Shown piece after piece: positions 35,874-43,076 of a stretch of 64,000 nucleotides of DNA; position 1 is the first letter of the stretch, and each line of letters opens with the position of its first letter. The notes under the pieces were generated by a model. It was given only the letters and a program-made list of their open reading frames with translations. It was not told the DNA's origin and ran no database searches. Made by a program: the position numbers and the translations under genes. Location of the stretch: the NCBI RefSeq assembly GCF_028464145.1, contig NZ_JAQPCG010000003.1, positions 124,001 through 188,000 of the forward strand, read 5' to 3'. Source of the DNA: Maribacter sp. PR1 (GTDB lineage: Bacteria; Bacteroidota; Bacteroidia; Flavobacteriales; Flavobacteriaceae).

Positions 35874-35952
35874 TGTTCGTTTTTTGATTATTTTAAATTG
35901 ATGTTACAAAGTTGGGGTACCTATCCGAGCAAATCGTATTGAATTATAATTC
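35874..35952 (-). promoter_or_regulatory. Leader, TTTG box and palindromic operator of the barrel-hydrolase operon
   Basis: Minus-strand order: perfect palindrome GAATTATAATTC (35941-35952), CAAAGTTG complement (35907-35914, a TTTG -7-like box), leader AATCAAAAAACGAACA (35889-35874), ATG 35870. The CAAA-to-operator distance is 34 bp, as in the promoters at 36759 and 40412. Confidence 0.7.
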
Positions 35953-36063
35953 GGAACCTATTCCTTTAAATTGATTCCTTGTTGAAAAAATGTTCGTTAT
36001 ATATTTATTCTCCAAGGTCTTACTTGATGTCCCATTGAGTACCATATCGCTTTGGAATTGTCT

Positions 36064-36708
36064 TTAAAATTTGATTCCAACGTACAGGTTGGGTTCAAAA
36101 AGGAAATACGATTTCCATCGATTGTCCAATTGTTTAAAGGCGTCGGGGGTATTGGTATCTATCATCCAATTTTGAAAATGCACCTGGGGCTCAATAAAAA
36201 TCCGCTTCTTTTTACCAAAAGCTATATGATAACCCAGATGGTAAGACGTGTAGAGCTTAAATCCGTTGGCTATTTTTTCATTGTTCAGGTCTAGATAGGT
36301 TTTGTACTGCGGTAGCACTTCCACCGTAGCGAACAATCCTTTCCAAAGCATGTGTTGGTATGAAATTCCAATACCCGTTTCACGTAGATAGCCTGGATAG
36401 AATTCACTCTCGGAATCTATTTTATCCAAAAGGCCATCCCACCACTGTATACCCATGGGCTGAAACAATCTCCAAGTTGCGAATTTTACACCGATGATGT
36501 TTTTGGAATCCAATTCACGCTTCACATGAAGCTCAATATGTTGGGTATTGGTTCTTTCGCCTCCGTCACCAATATTAGCTAGGATAATGGCAGGAAAGCT
36601 GACCCTATACCTATAATCGGAATCATTACTCAATATAGATTCCTTGTTACCTTGAGCTAAAACACCTAAAGAGCATAGGGTTAGGCTGATGATGAATAGT
36701 TTTTTCAT
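36064..36708 (-). CDS. Outer-membrane beta-barrel protein
   Basis: 214 residues with signal peptide (MKKLFIISLTLCSLGVLA). Alternating strands and a C-terminal aromatic end (YFLFEPNLYVGIKF) indicate an OM barrel. It is not homologous at a glance to the 205-residue barrels, but its promoter carries the same operator and CAAA box at the same 34-bp spacing, so it belongs to the same predicted regulon. It lacks the exact leader 16-mer. Ligand unknown. Confidence 0.75.
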   Translation of the reverse strand: MKKLFIISLTLCSLGVLAQGNKESILSNDSDYRYRVSFPAIILANIGDGGERTNTQHIELHVKRELDSKNIIGVKFATWRLFQPMGIQWWDGLLDKIDSESEFYPGYLRETGIGISYQHMLWKGLFATVEVLPQYKTYLDLNNEKIANGFKLYTSYHLGYHIAFGKKKRIFIEPQVHFQNWMIDTNTPDAFKQLDNRWKSYFLFEPNLYVGIKF

Positions 36709-36758
36709 TGGAATGTGTTTTTTAATTTTCGGTTTTGATTAGTAATGAATTGATGACG

Positions 36759-36804
36759 CAAAGAAATCGTACAATGGAAGGTGTATCGTCCTGAATTATG
36801 ATTC
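36759..36804 (-). promoter_or_regulatory. TTTG box and operator of the 214-residue barrel gene
   Basis: CAAAGAAA at 36759-36766 (TTTG on the minus strand) and GAATTATGATTC at 36793-36804, one base from the perfect palindrome; start-to-start distance 34 bp, as in two neighbouring promoters. ATCGT occurs just before it, as in the other copies. Confidence 0.65.
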
Positions 36805-36926
36805 CAAACCTTTTTGATTTCCCTACTATTTTTAGGTTTTTGTAAAGGGGAAAGACTGTATAGGCCACACAAAAAAAGGCTTAACATTTTCTGTGTTAAG
36901 CCCTCTGGAACATACTATGTAAGTTT

Positions 36927-37544
36927 TTAAAACAACGCTTCCGGATTACTGGTGAGTTTCCCTAGATTTTGGGTGATTTTTTCAATATCCCAATCCCACC
37001 ATTGTAGTTCTAATAACCTGGAAATGGTAGCCTCGGAGAAGCGTTTTTTAATTGGTTTTGCCGGATTACCACCCACAATGGTGTAAGGCGCTACATTTTT
37101 TGTAACCACCGCCTTTGTGGCAATAATGGCACCATTTCCTATGTGTACTCCCGGCATAATCGTTGCCCCGTGGCCTATCCATACATCATTACCGATAATG
37201 GTATCCCCTTTTGTAGGATAGCTTTTACCCTCCATGGCGTTTTGCCAGGCACCTCCAAATATGGCAAAGGGATAGGCCGTTGCGGCTTCGGTGAGATGAT
37301 TGCCACCGTTCATAATAAAGGTAGCACCGGAGGCAATCATACAGAACTTCCCAATGATGAGCTTGTCCCCAATAAAATCAAAATGGTATTTGACGTTTTT
37401 TTCAAAGTTGGCAACATCTTCAAAATCATCGTAATAGGTATAATCCCCAACAATGATATTCGGATTTGTAACGATGTTTTTCAGAAAACAAAGCGTATCG
37501 TAATTTGATAAGGGGAAGCGGGTATTTGGGTCCGGAGCTTTCAT
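36927..37544 (-). CDS. Vat-like xenobiotic O-acetyltransferase (left-handed beta-helix)
   Basis: 205 residues. Hexapeptide-repeat acetyltransferase of the CatB/Vat group: IIVGDYTYYDDFED near 33, then IGKFCMIASGATFIMNGGNH with the conserved His (about 77), YPFAIFGGAW, GNDVWIGHGATIMPGVHIG and IVGGNPAKPIKKRF. This spelling is close to streptogramin A acetyltransferases, which transfer acetyl from acetyl-CoA to the drug hydroxyl. Chromosomal Bacteroidota homologs often have other acceptors, so drug resistance is only possible. Last gene of a three-gene operon; overlaps its neighbour by 4 bp. Confidence 0.88.
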   Translation of the reverse strand: MKAPDPNTRFPLSNYDTLCFLKNIVTNPNIIVGDYTYYDDFEDVANFEKNVKYHFDFIGDKLIIGKFCMIASGATFIMNGGNHLTEAATAYPFAIFGGAWQNAMEGKSYPTKGDTIIGNDVWIGHGATIMPGVHIGNGAIIATKAVVTKNVAPYTIVGGNPAKPIKKRFSEATISRLLELQWWDWDIEKITQNLGKLTSNPEALF

Positions 37545-37927
37545 GGATTACGTTTGGACATTTTAAATAAACTTAGCGCTAAAATAAGGGTAAGCAAGGC
37601 TTGCGCTTTTTCAAAAATACTTTCCGCCAGTAGATTACCAAGGGTATTGAGCACAAAATATACGGAAAACACCAATAACCATCTATTTAGGGTTTTCTCT
37701 TGCCATTTGTTGGGAATCACTTTGGCTTTCATTAAAATCAAACTGCCTAAAAACAGCATAACCAAAAGTGCTACCCATTCTAAAATTAGGATCGTTTTGG
37801 GTTCCACTATTTTTCCTCCCCAAACCACATGGGATGGGATGAATTGCAATAAAATCAGTATATGAAATAGAACGTAGGCCGTTACAATACCCAGCGCAAT
37901 TCTTCCAAAAGCGTTTATTTTTTTCAT
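37541..37927 (-). CDS. Small four-helix membrane protein
   Basis: 128 residues with four hydrophobic helices (about 8-26, 45-65, 82-98, 104-122) and almost no loop. It matches no family I can name. It overlaps the NAD(P)-binding protein gene by 4 bp and the acetyltransferase gene by 4 bp, so it is certainly part of this operon. Confidence 0.75.
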   Translation of the reverse strand: MKKINAFGRIALGIVTAYVLFHILILLQFIPSHVVWGGKIVEPKTILILEWVALLVMLFLGSLILMKAKVIPNKWQEKTLNRWLLVFSVYFVLNTLGNLLAESIFEKAQALLTLILALSLFKMSKRNP

Positions 37928-38796
37928 TTTGGTGCTATATTGTTTTGAACTACTTCCTTATAAAAATCCTCCAAATGATGGGTCCCAAAACAGGGGGCAA
38001 TACAATCCTCTGCCATTAAGGTGAGAAAAAATTCGATGGGTCCATAGGTTTTGACACTGGTAAAAGTTCGCAAAAACCAAATGGTCAGTTTTCTGGACCA
38101 ATCCGGCAAATGCACAATTTTAATGGGCTTGTTCAAGGTTTTTAGCGCGAGTTCACTTATTTCATTCAAGCTTAAAACATCCGGACCTCCAATGGTCAGT
38201 TCTTTGTTACCATCATCCAAAGTGGCTACAATGGCCCTTGCCAGGTCATCGCCATGGATAGGATTGAATTTTTGATGGCCAGAACCGAACAAATAAACAC
38301 GTCCCGATTTCGCCATTTCTAAAAAATCCTTCATATCCGAGAAAAAACCATTCGGCCGTACGATGGTATATTGCAACCCAGAAGCTTTTAAAGCATCCAC
38401 AAACTTTTCCTTGGCCTCAAGGATTTTTAGATTACGGTGTTTGTCTCCGTTAATGGCGGACACATACACAAAGTGCTTGACATCCGCCTTTTTAGCTTCT
38501 TCCAACAAATTCATGTTGGCCTGATAATCCACATTCATGTAGGTAAGACCGTCTTTTTGCCTGGTGATGCCCACGGTAGAAATTACGGTGTCAATGCCCT
38601 TACAGATATCCCGTAAGGTTTCAGGTCGTGTTACTTGGGCCTGTTTTATTTCCAAATAATTCTCATGGTCATTTTGCAAGCTATCGGGATTGCGCACAAT
38701 GGCTACGACCTGATTTTTCTTTTCGATGAGTACTTTCAATAAGAAACCACCCAAATAGCCCGTAGCGCCTGCCAATAATACGTTGGTATGTTTCAT
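37924..38796 (-). CDS. NmrA/atypical SDR NAD(P)-binding protein
   Basis: 290 residues from ATG 38796 (a GTG one codon earlier is possible). The Rossmann start AGATGYLGGFLLKVL is an atypical SDR G-x-x-G-x-x-G motif, followed by VYVSAINGDKHRNLKILEAKEKF and IVRPNGFFSDM. The classical YxxxK is absent (LKILEAKEKF occupies its region), as in NmrA-like members, which act as redox sensors or reductases. First gene of the operon with the membrane protein and acetyltransferase. Confidence 0.83.
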   Translation of the reverse strand: MKHTNVLLAGATGYLGGFLLKVLIEKKNQVVAIVRNPDSLQNDHENYLEIKQAQVTRPETLRDICKGIDTVISTVGITRQKDGLTYMNVDYQANMNLLEEAKKADVKHFVYVSAINGDKHRNLKILEAKEKFVDALKASGLQYTIVRPNGFFSDMKDFLEMAKSGRVYLFGSGHQKFNPIHGDDLARAIVATLDDGNKELTIGGPDVLSLNEISELALKTLNKPIKIVHLPDWSRKLTIWFLRTFTSVKTYGPIEFFLTLMAEDCIAPCFGTHHLEDFYKEVVQNNIAPK

Positions 38797-38820
38797 CACT
38801 AGTAAAAATTTAATGGTTTT

Positions 38821-39279
38821 TCAGTCCAATATTCTTTTAAAAATATATCGGGTTATAAAAATCCCATTATCGTCATTTCTCCCTGCGTCACTTTCCACGG
38901 CACTGGTAACGAACACTAAATCCCAACCTTCCGTAAGCATGTCCGTCAGTTTTGATGAAATCAAGGCATCGTTCGCTACAATATTTTGAAAGCGTATTCC
39001 GCCCAAATTGTAAAAGTTCAACAGTTTCGTTTCTTCAAAGTTTTTGACCCTAATGTCCTTTCTCTTGGAGGTATTCCGGGAATTGTCGTCTTCTGTTTGC
39101 TCAGAAGTGAATTCTTTGTAGTCCCTTTCATCGTTGGATGAGAGTATACGTGATCGCCCCAAACCGCTTGAAACAATAGATTCTACACTGGTTATAACCT
39201 TAACTTCATAGTCTTGCTGACTAAAAACAGGATTTGTACAAAATACATACAAGGCAAATACTATTACTAATTTTTTCAT
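38821..39279 (-). CDS. Secreted protein of unknown function
   Basis: 152 residues with signal peptide (MKKLVIVFALYVFCTNPVFS). A central region is low-complexity and charged (SNDERDYKEFTSEQTEDDNSR, quoted in part), and the conserved-looking end reads LTEGWDLVFVTSAVESD and GIFITRYIFKR, reminiscent of DUF4177-type small proteins. No function can be assigned. It lies 20 bp downstream of the serine hydrolase gene and 24 bp upstream of the SDR operon, same strand. Confidence 0.65.
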   Translation of the reverse strand: MKKLVIVFALYVFCTNPVFSQQDYEVKVITSVESIVSSGLGRSRILSSNDERDYKEFTSEQTEDDNSRNTSKRKDIRVKNFEETKLLNFYNLGGIRFQNIVANDALISSKLTDMLTEGWDLVFVTSAVESDAGRNDDNGIFITRYIFKRILD

Positions 39280-39299
39280 GTCTTTATAATTGAAATATA

Positions 39300-40379
39300 T
39301 TAATTAAACGCTGTGGTCAATAGCTGTTCGATAATGGTGTTGCGTTGCGTTCCCATATCGTCTTGCTGATTACTTAACAGTACCATCGTAGCATCATATT
39401 CCGGTATAAAACCGATCATACTCCAATAGCCATTCATATCGCCACCGTGCCAGTACATGGTGGTATTGCCCTCTTGTGTGGTAAACCATCCCAAGCCAAA
39501 ATCCACATAGCCACTTGGAACATCTTTGGCAAATATTTCCGACTTTTCAGCTTCGGTAAACCAATCCGTTTTTACGGCATTGGTCCAGGTTTCCATATCG
39601 CTTGGCGTAGTACTGAAATCGCCTGCCCCAAAAGGGATGTCCATAGGATACGAACTATTGGGATTTCCGTTCAAATAGCCCTGTGCGTGTGTATCGCTGT
39701 CAATCTCATCCGTCCCTTTGTAGGATCCTGACATTCCCAACGGATTGAAAATTTTCTGCTGCACATATTCGTGATAAGGCATTCCCGATACCTGCTCTAC
39801 CAACAAGGCTGCAATGAGGTAATTTGAGTTGCAATACTCTTTGTTGGACCCTGGTGTAAAATCGAGTCCATTTTCAAAGATCAATTCCTTGATAAGCTCA
39901 TAAATAGTCCCTTCATCCAAGGTTTCCCCTTGTTCGTAAGCGCCTTCAGCCAACAATTGATATTCCGGTATACCGGATTGATGGGATAGTAACTGTGCAA
40001 TGGTAATTTGATCACCATTCGGGAATTCGGTATCAAATTCATCCAAGGTTTGATCAAAGCTTTGGATCAACCCGTCACGTTTTAATTGTACTACCGCCGC
40101 TGCCGTAAGTGTTTTGGTAACCGAACCTATTCGGTACCCTAGGTTTTCCCCTTGGGGCAGTTCCATGTTTTTATTGGCCCATCCAAAACCCTGGCGTACC
40201 AAATCCTTCCCGTTTTTGGTGACAATGGCATAGCCTTGAAACCCGATATCGGTGAGGACATTTTCAATGGTGGTGTCGTTGGGATTGGGTGAAATTGTAT
40301 CGTCTTCTTTAGAACACGATGCAAATAGTAGTACAGTGGCTACTATAAAAGGTAGTAAGAATTTGTGTAAAGTTGTCAT
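39300..40379 (-). CDS. Lipoprotein serine hydrolase, beta-lactamase/DD-peptidase fold
   Basis: 359 residues; lipobox FASC (Cys22). Ser86-x-x-Lys89 (SVTK), Tyr-x-Asn YCNSNY (about 181) and HGGDMNG near 316 complete the three motifs. It is lipid-anchored, so probably works at the outer membrane or periplasm. It lies 100 bp downstream of the regulator at 40480, and the space between carries the shared leader, TTTG box and a palindromic operator. Substrate unknown. Confidence 0.87.
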   Translation of the reverse strand: MTTLHKFLLPFIVATVLLFASCSKEDDTISPNPNDTTIENVLTDIGFQGYAIVTKNGKDLVRQGFGWANKNMELPQGENLGYRIGSVTKTLTAAAVVQLKRDGLIQSFDQTLDEFDTEFPNGDQITIAQLLSHQSGIPEYQLLAEGAYEQGETLDEGTIYELIKELIFENGLDFTPGSNKEYCNSNYLIAALLVEQVSGMPYHEYVQQKIFNPLGMSGSYKGTDEIDSDTHAQGYLNGNPNSSYPMDIPFGAGDFSTTPSDMETWTNAVKTDWFTEAEKSEIFAKDVPSGYVDFGLGWFTTQEGNTTMYWHGGDMNGYWSMIGFIPEYDATMVLLSNQQDDMGTQRNTIIEQLLTTAFN

Positions 40380-40382
40380 AAT

Positions 40383-40457
40383 TGTTCGTTTTTTGATTTA
40401 TAATTTTGATGCAAAGATTGACCGTAAGTACAAATCAATCGTTCTGAATTATAATCT
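40383..40457 (-). promoter_or_regulatory. Leader, TTTG box and operator of the 359-residue serine hydrolase
   Basis: AATCAAAAAACGAACA at 40398-40383, CAAAGATT (TTTG complement) at 40412-40419, GAATTATAATCT at 40446-40457: again 34 bp between box and operator starts. The ATG is 4 nt after the leader. Confidence 0.7.
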
Positions 40458-40479
40458 GAAACGAACTAAGGAAGATGAA

Positions 40480-42249
40480 TTATGAATTGGACTTCATCCA
40501 AGCCCTAGGGGTTATCCCCTCTATTTTTTTAAAATAGGTATTGAAAACGCTTTTGGAATTGAACCCGCTGTCATAGGCCAATCCAAGAATGGTCAAATGC
40601 GAGTTTTTGGGGTCCAGAGCAATGGATTTAAAACGTTTTAGGCGGTATGAATTCACAAAGTCATTAAAATTTAGATCAAAGGCGGTATTGATCAGGTAAG
40701 ATATTTTATTGGTGTTGAACCCTAGGACATCGGATACGAATTTTAAACTCAATTGCGGATTCAGAAAAGGTTCCTCTTCCTCAAAATAGGTAAGCAGTTC
40801 CTCTTTTAAGGCCTCTATTTGGGAAGCATCTAATATAGTAGGTGTCGATTTTTCTTCCTCTTCCACGGGGGATGCAATATCCGAAAGGCACAGGTTGGAA
40901 TGGTGCAAATCCGAAAAACCATCCATCCCGTGTAAGGGTTTTAAAAAAGGTTCTTGCCTGTAATTGATGATTTGTCCACGCCTGCGGTCGATCATTTCCT
41001 GCAAACGGGAAAAACCTAGCGCTTTATGGTTGGAATTACTTAAAATATAAAGGTCGTAGGGAACAAGCATGGTTTCGTTGCCTCCACCGGCCGTCCATCG
41101 TGAAACGATTTCCTCCGGGACTTCAAAAGGCTTTTCATTGATAAGCCGGAACAACCATTTTTTCTCTTCGACTAGTGGCGTGTCCTTTATAAATTCTTCA
41201 AACTGCTGTTTTTGGTTGAGCCATATCAAACAAAAACACTTTAAATGATGCGCTAGGGCCAATTCCGGATTAAGGGTTAGGGCATAATCTACACTTTCCA
41301 AGGCTTTATCAAATTGACCTTGATAATAGCAGATATGGGCAAAAGTGTAATGATTGTTTGCCGAAAGCGGATCTACATCCAAAAGTTTGTTGGCATATAC
41401 TAAGGCCTCGTCAAAAAAGCCGAGGGCAATGAACAGTTCCGCCATGGCTTCCAACCCATCGATGTGATTCGGATTAATGGCCAAGACTTTATTGATATGG
41501 AGGTACGAATTTTTGAAATCCCATTCCCCCCAAAAAAACTTACCAACAAAAGACAACGGATATTCGGGTAAGGAGGTGTCTATTTCTTTGGCGATCAAAA
41601 GATTGCCAATGGCCAGATCCATAGCTTCTTGGTAGGGCATATACCCCCACATGGCCAATAAGCCGTAGCATTGCAAATTGGCATAATAGGCTTTCGCATA
41701 ATTTTTATCCAAGGCAATGGCCTGATCATAATAAGATATGGCCTCGTTAAGGCTTTCTGGTGTCCATTTTAATTGCAACGAACGCCCTTTTAAGAACAAT
41801 TGATAGGCATCCACATTGGTGGTGGGTTGCTTTATTAAATGGTCTTGCACCTCAAAATGCCCAAAATTGTTTCGGACTTCATCCGCAATGGCCAGGCTAA
41901 TCTCATCTTCCAGATCAAAAATATCCGTTAATTCCCTGTCGAACCTTTTGGACCAATAATGCGTTCCGTCCGCAACATCTATTAACTGTGCCGTTATCCT
42001 GACCCGTTCCCGGGATTTTTTAATACTTCCCTCAAGTACCGTGTTAACACCCAATTGCCCACCAATTTCCCGAATATCAATATCCTTCCCTTTAAAGGCA
42101 AAGGAGGAGGTACGGGCAATTACCTTAAGCTCGTTGATTTTTGTGAGTGCATTGATGATTTCCTCGGTAATCCCATCACAGAAATAGTCATTGTCAATAT
42201 CATTGCTCATATTGACAAAAGGAAGTACAGCTATCGATTTTTGCGTCAT
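40480..42249 (-). CDS. TolB-TPR-AraC transcriptional regulator
   Basis: 589 residues from ATG 42249. The N-terminal TolB/cyclase-associated domain (SIAVLPFVNMSND, FCDGITEEIINALTKI) spans 1-130; TPR-like repeats fill about 150-420 (YDQAIALDKNYAKAYYAN, LAINPNHIDGLEAMAELF); an AraC HTH follows at about 490-589 (SHLTILGLAYDSGFNSKSVF, YFKKIEGITPRAW). There is no kinase or membrane helix, so it likely senses cytoplasmic cues or protein partners. It is the intact paralog of 17425-19206 and lies upstream of the serine hydrolase whose promoter carries the predicted operator. Binding to that operator is inferred. Confidence 0.88.
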   Translation of the reverse strand: MTQKSIAVLPFVNMSNDIDNDYFCDGITEEIINALTKINELKVIARTSSFAFKGKDIDIREIGGQLGVNTVLEGSIKKSRERVRITAQLIDVADGTHYWSKRFDRELTDIFDLEDEISLAIADEVRNNFGHFEVQDHLIKQPTTNVDAYQLFLKGRSLQLKWTPESLNEAISYYDQAIALDKNYAKAYYANLQCYGLLAMWGYMPYQEAMDLAIGNLLIAKEIDTSLPEYPLSFVGKFFWGEWDFKNSYLHINKVLAINPNHIDGLEAMAELFIALGFFDEALVYANKLLDVDPLSANNHYTFAHICYYQGQFDKALESVDYALTLNPELALAHHLKCFCLIWLNQKQQFEEFIKDTPLVEEKKWLFRLINEKPFEVPEEIVSRWTAGGGNETMLVPYDLYILSNSNHKALGFSRLQEMIDRRRGQIINYRQEPFLKPLHGMDGFSDLHHSNLCLSDIASPVEEEEKSTPTILDASQIEALKEELLTYFEEEEPFLNPQLSLKFVSDVLGFNTNKISYLINTAFDLNFNDFVNSYRLKRFKSIALDPKNSHLTILGLAYDSGFNSKSVFNTYFKKIEGITPRAWMKSNS

Positions 42250-42321
42250 CAAAGGAAAAATTGACGGACGTAAAAATAAAAAATATAAATTTTAAAAGTT
42301 CACAAAGTAGCAAACCGTTTA

Positions 42322-42927
42322 TCAATAATACAAACGAAAATCCAACAGCTTACAGATATTGTAATGCCGTTGGTGCAATTCCTCTACCACATCGAACATA
42401 TTGTCATCCTCTTTAAATAGATTAAAGAAGGCCTTGTCCAAGTCCGAGCTGCTGATGCCTTCATAGGCATGGCCGTAGCCGGAAATCGCTTTGGCATTGG
42501 TGATATCCAAAAAATATTGGGATTCTTCCTCGTCCAGGTCGAGCACTTTGGCATTGGAAAAATGCAGGATCTTTCCTTTTAACCGGCCTTCAAAGAGTTC
42601 CGCGATTTCCTGTAAACTGTAGTAGTAATCATTTAAGCAAATACTATTGGCCTCCCCGGTCATCACCAAGTAGATGATTTCGTAGTCCTTAAAATGATGG
42701 TCGTCCAAAACCAAGGCGTTTAAACTGGCTTCCAGCCCTTCAATGGTGTCACAGGTTTGATAGATGCTGGCCACCCCATACTGCATGGCCAAGTGTTCCA
42801 GGTTCTTTTGAACTTCGGTAACCGATTCCGTTTCAATATCATCGACCGCTTCCAAGCAGTAAATGAATTTTTCCGTATCGGTAGGGTGCTCTTGGGGTAA
42901 CTGTCGTCTTTTTGCTAACACATTCAA
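42322..42927 (-). CDS. DUF6642-like protein
   Basis: 201 residues if started at TTG 42927; no ATG is in frame until about residue 49, and the frame stays open upstream to about 42976 without ATG, so the start is uncertain. The core (FIYCLEAVDD, IIYLVMTGEANSICLNDYYY, RLKGKILHFSNAKVLDLDEE) resembles DUF6642, a CHAT-like Bacteroidota family of unknown role. Cytoplasmic. Confidence 0.6.
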   Translation of the reverse strand: MNVLAKRRQLPQEHPTDTEKFIYCLEAVDDIETESVTEVQKNLEHLAMQYGVASIYQTCDTIEGLEASLNALVLDDHHFKDYEIIYLVMTGEANSICLNDYYYSLQEIAELFEGRLKGKILHFSNAKVLDLDEEESQYFLDITNAKAISGYGHAYEGISSSDLDKAFFNLFKEDDNMFDVVEELHQRHYNICKLLDFRLYY

Positions 42928-43000
42928 GGGTTTATACCAATGTACTAAATCAGCATAACAATTGGACCATTGCTAAGATTTCTTTAACCTTGAAATACCC

Positions 43001-43020
43001 TTCGACTGCGCTCAGGGAGA
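43001..43020. repeat. Dispersed repeat TTCGACTGCGCTCAGGGAGA
   Basis: One unit of the GAGCGCAGTCGA family, in the gap between the DUF6642-like and BNR genes. Further units are at 25986, 51400-51470, 53010-53100, 54240-54420 and 58140-58410. Confidence 0.7.
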
Positions 43021-43076
43021 CAAGTATTTGAAATTGAGTCCTAGACTTGAAAGTTATTTTTGAATGCTTCCCCAAT

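Noticed and set aside
36705..36887. 60-codon minus-strand ORF covering the operator region
   Set aside because: It covers the promoter, operator and start of the 214-residue barrel gene and has no recognisable protein features.
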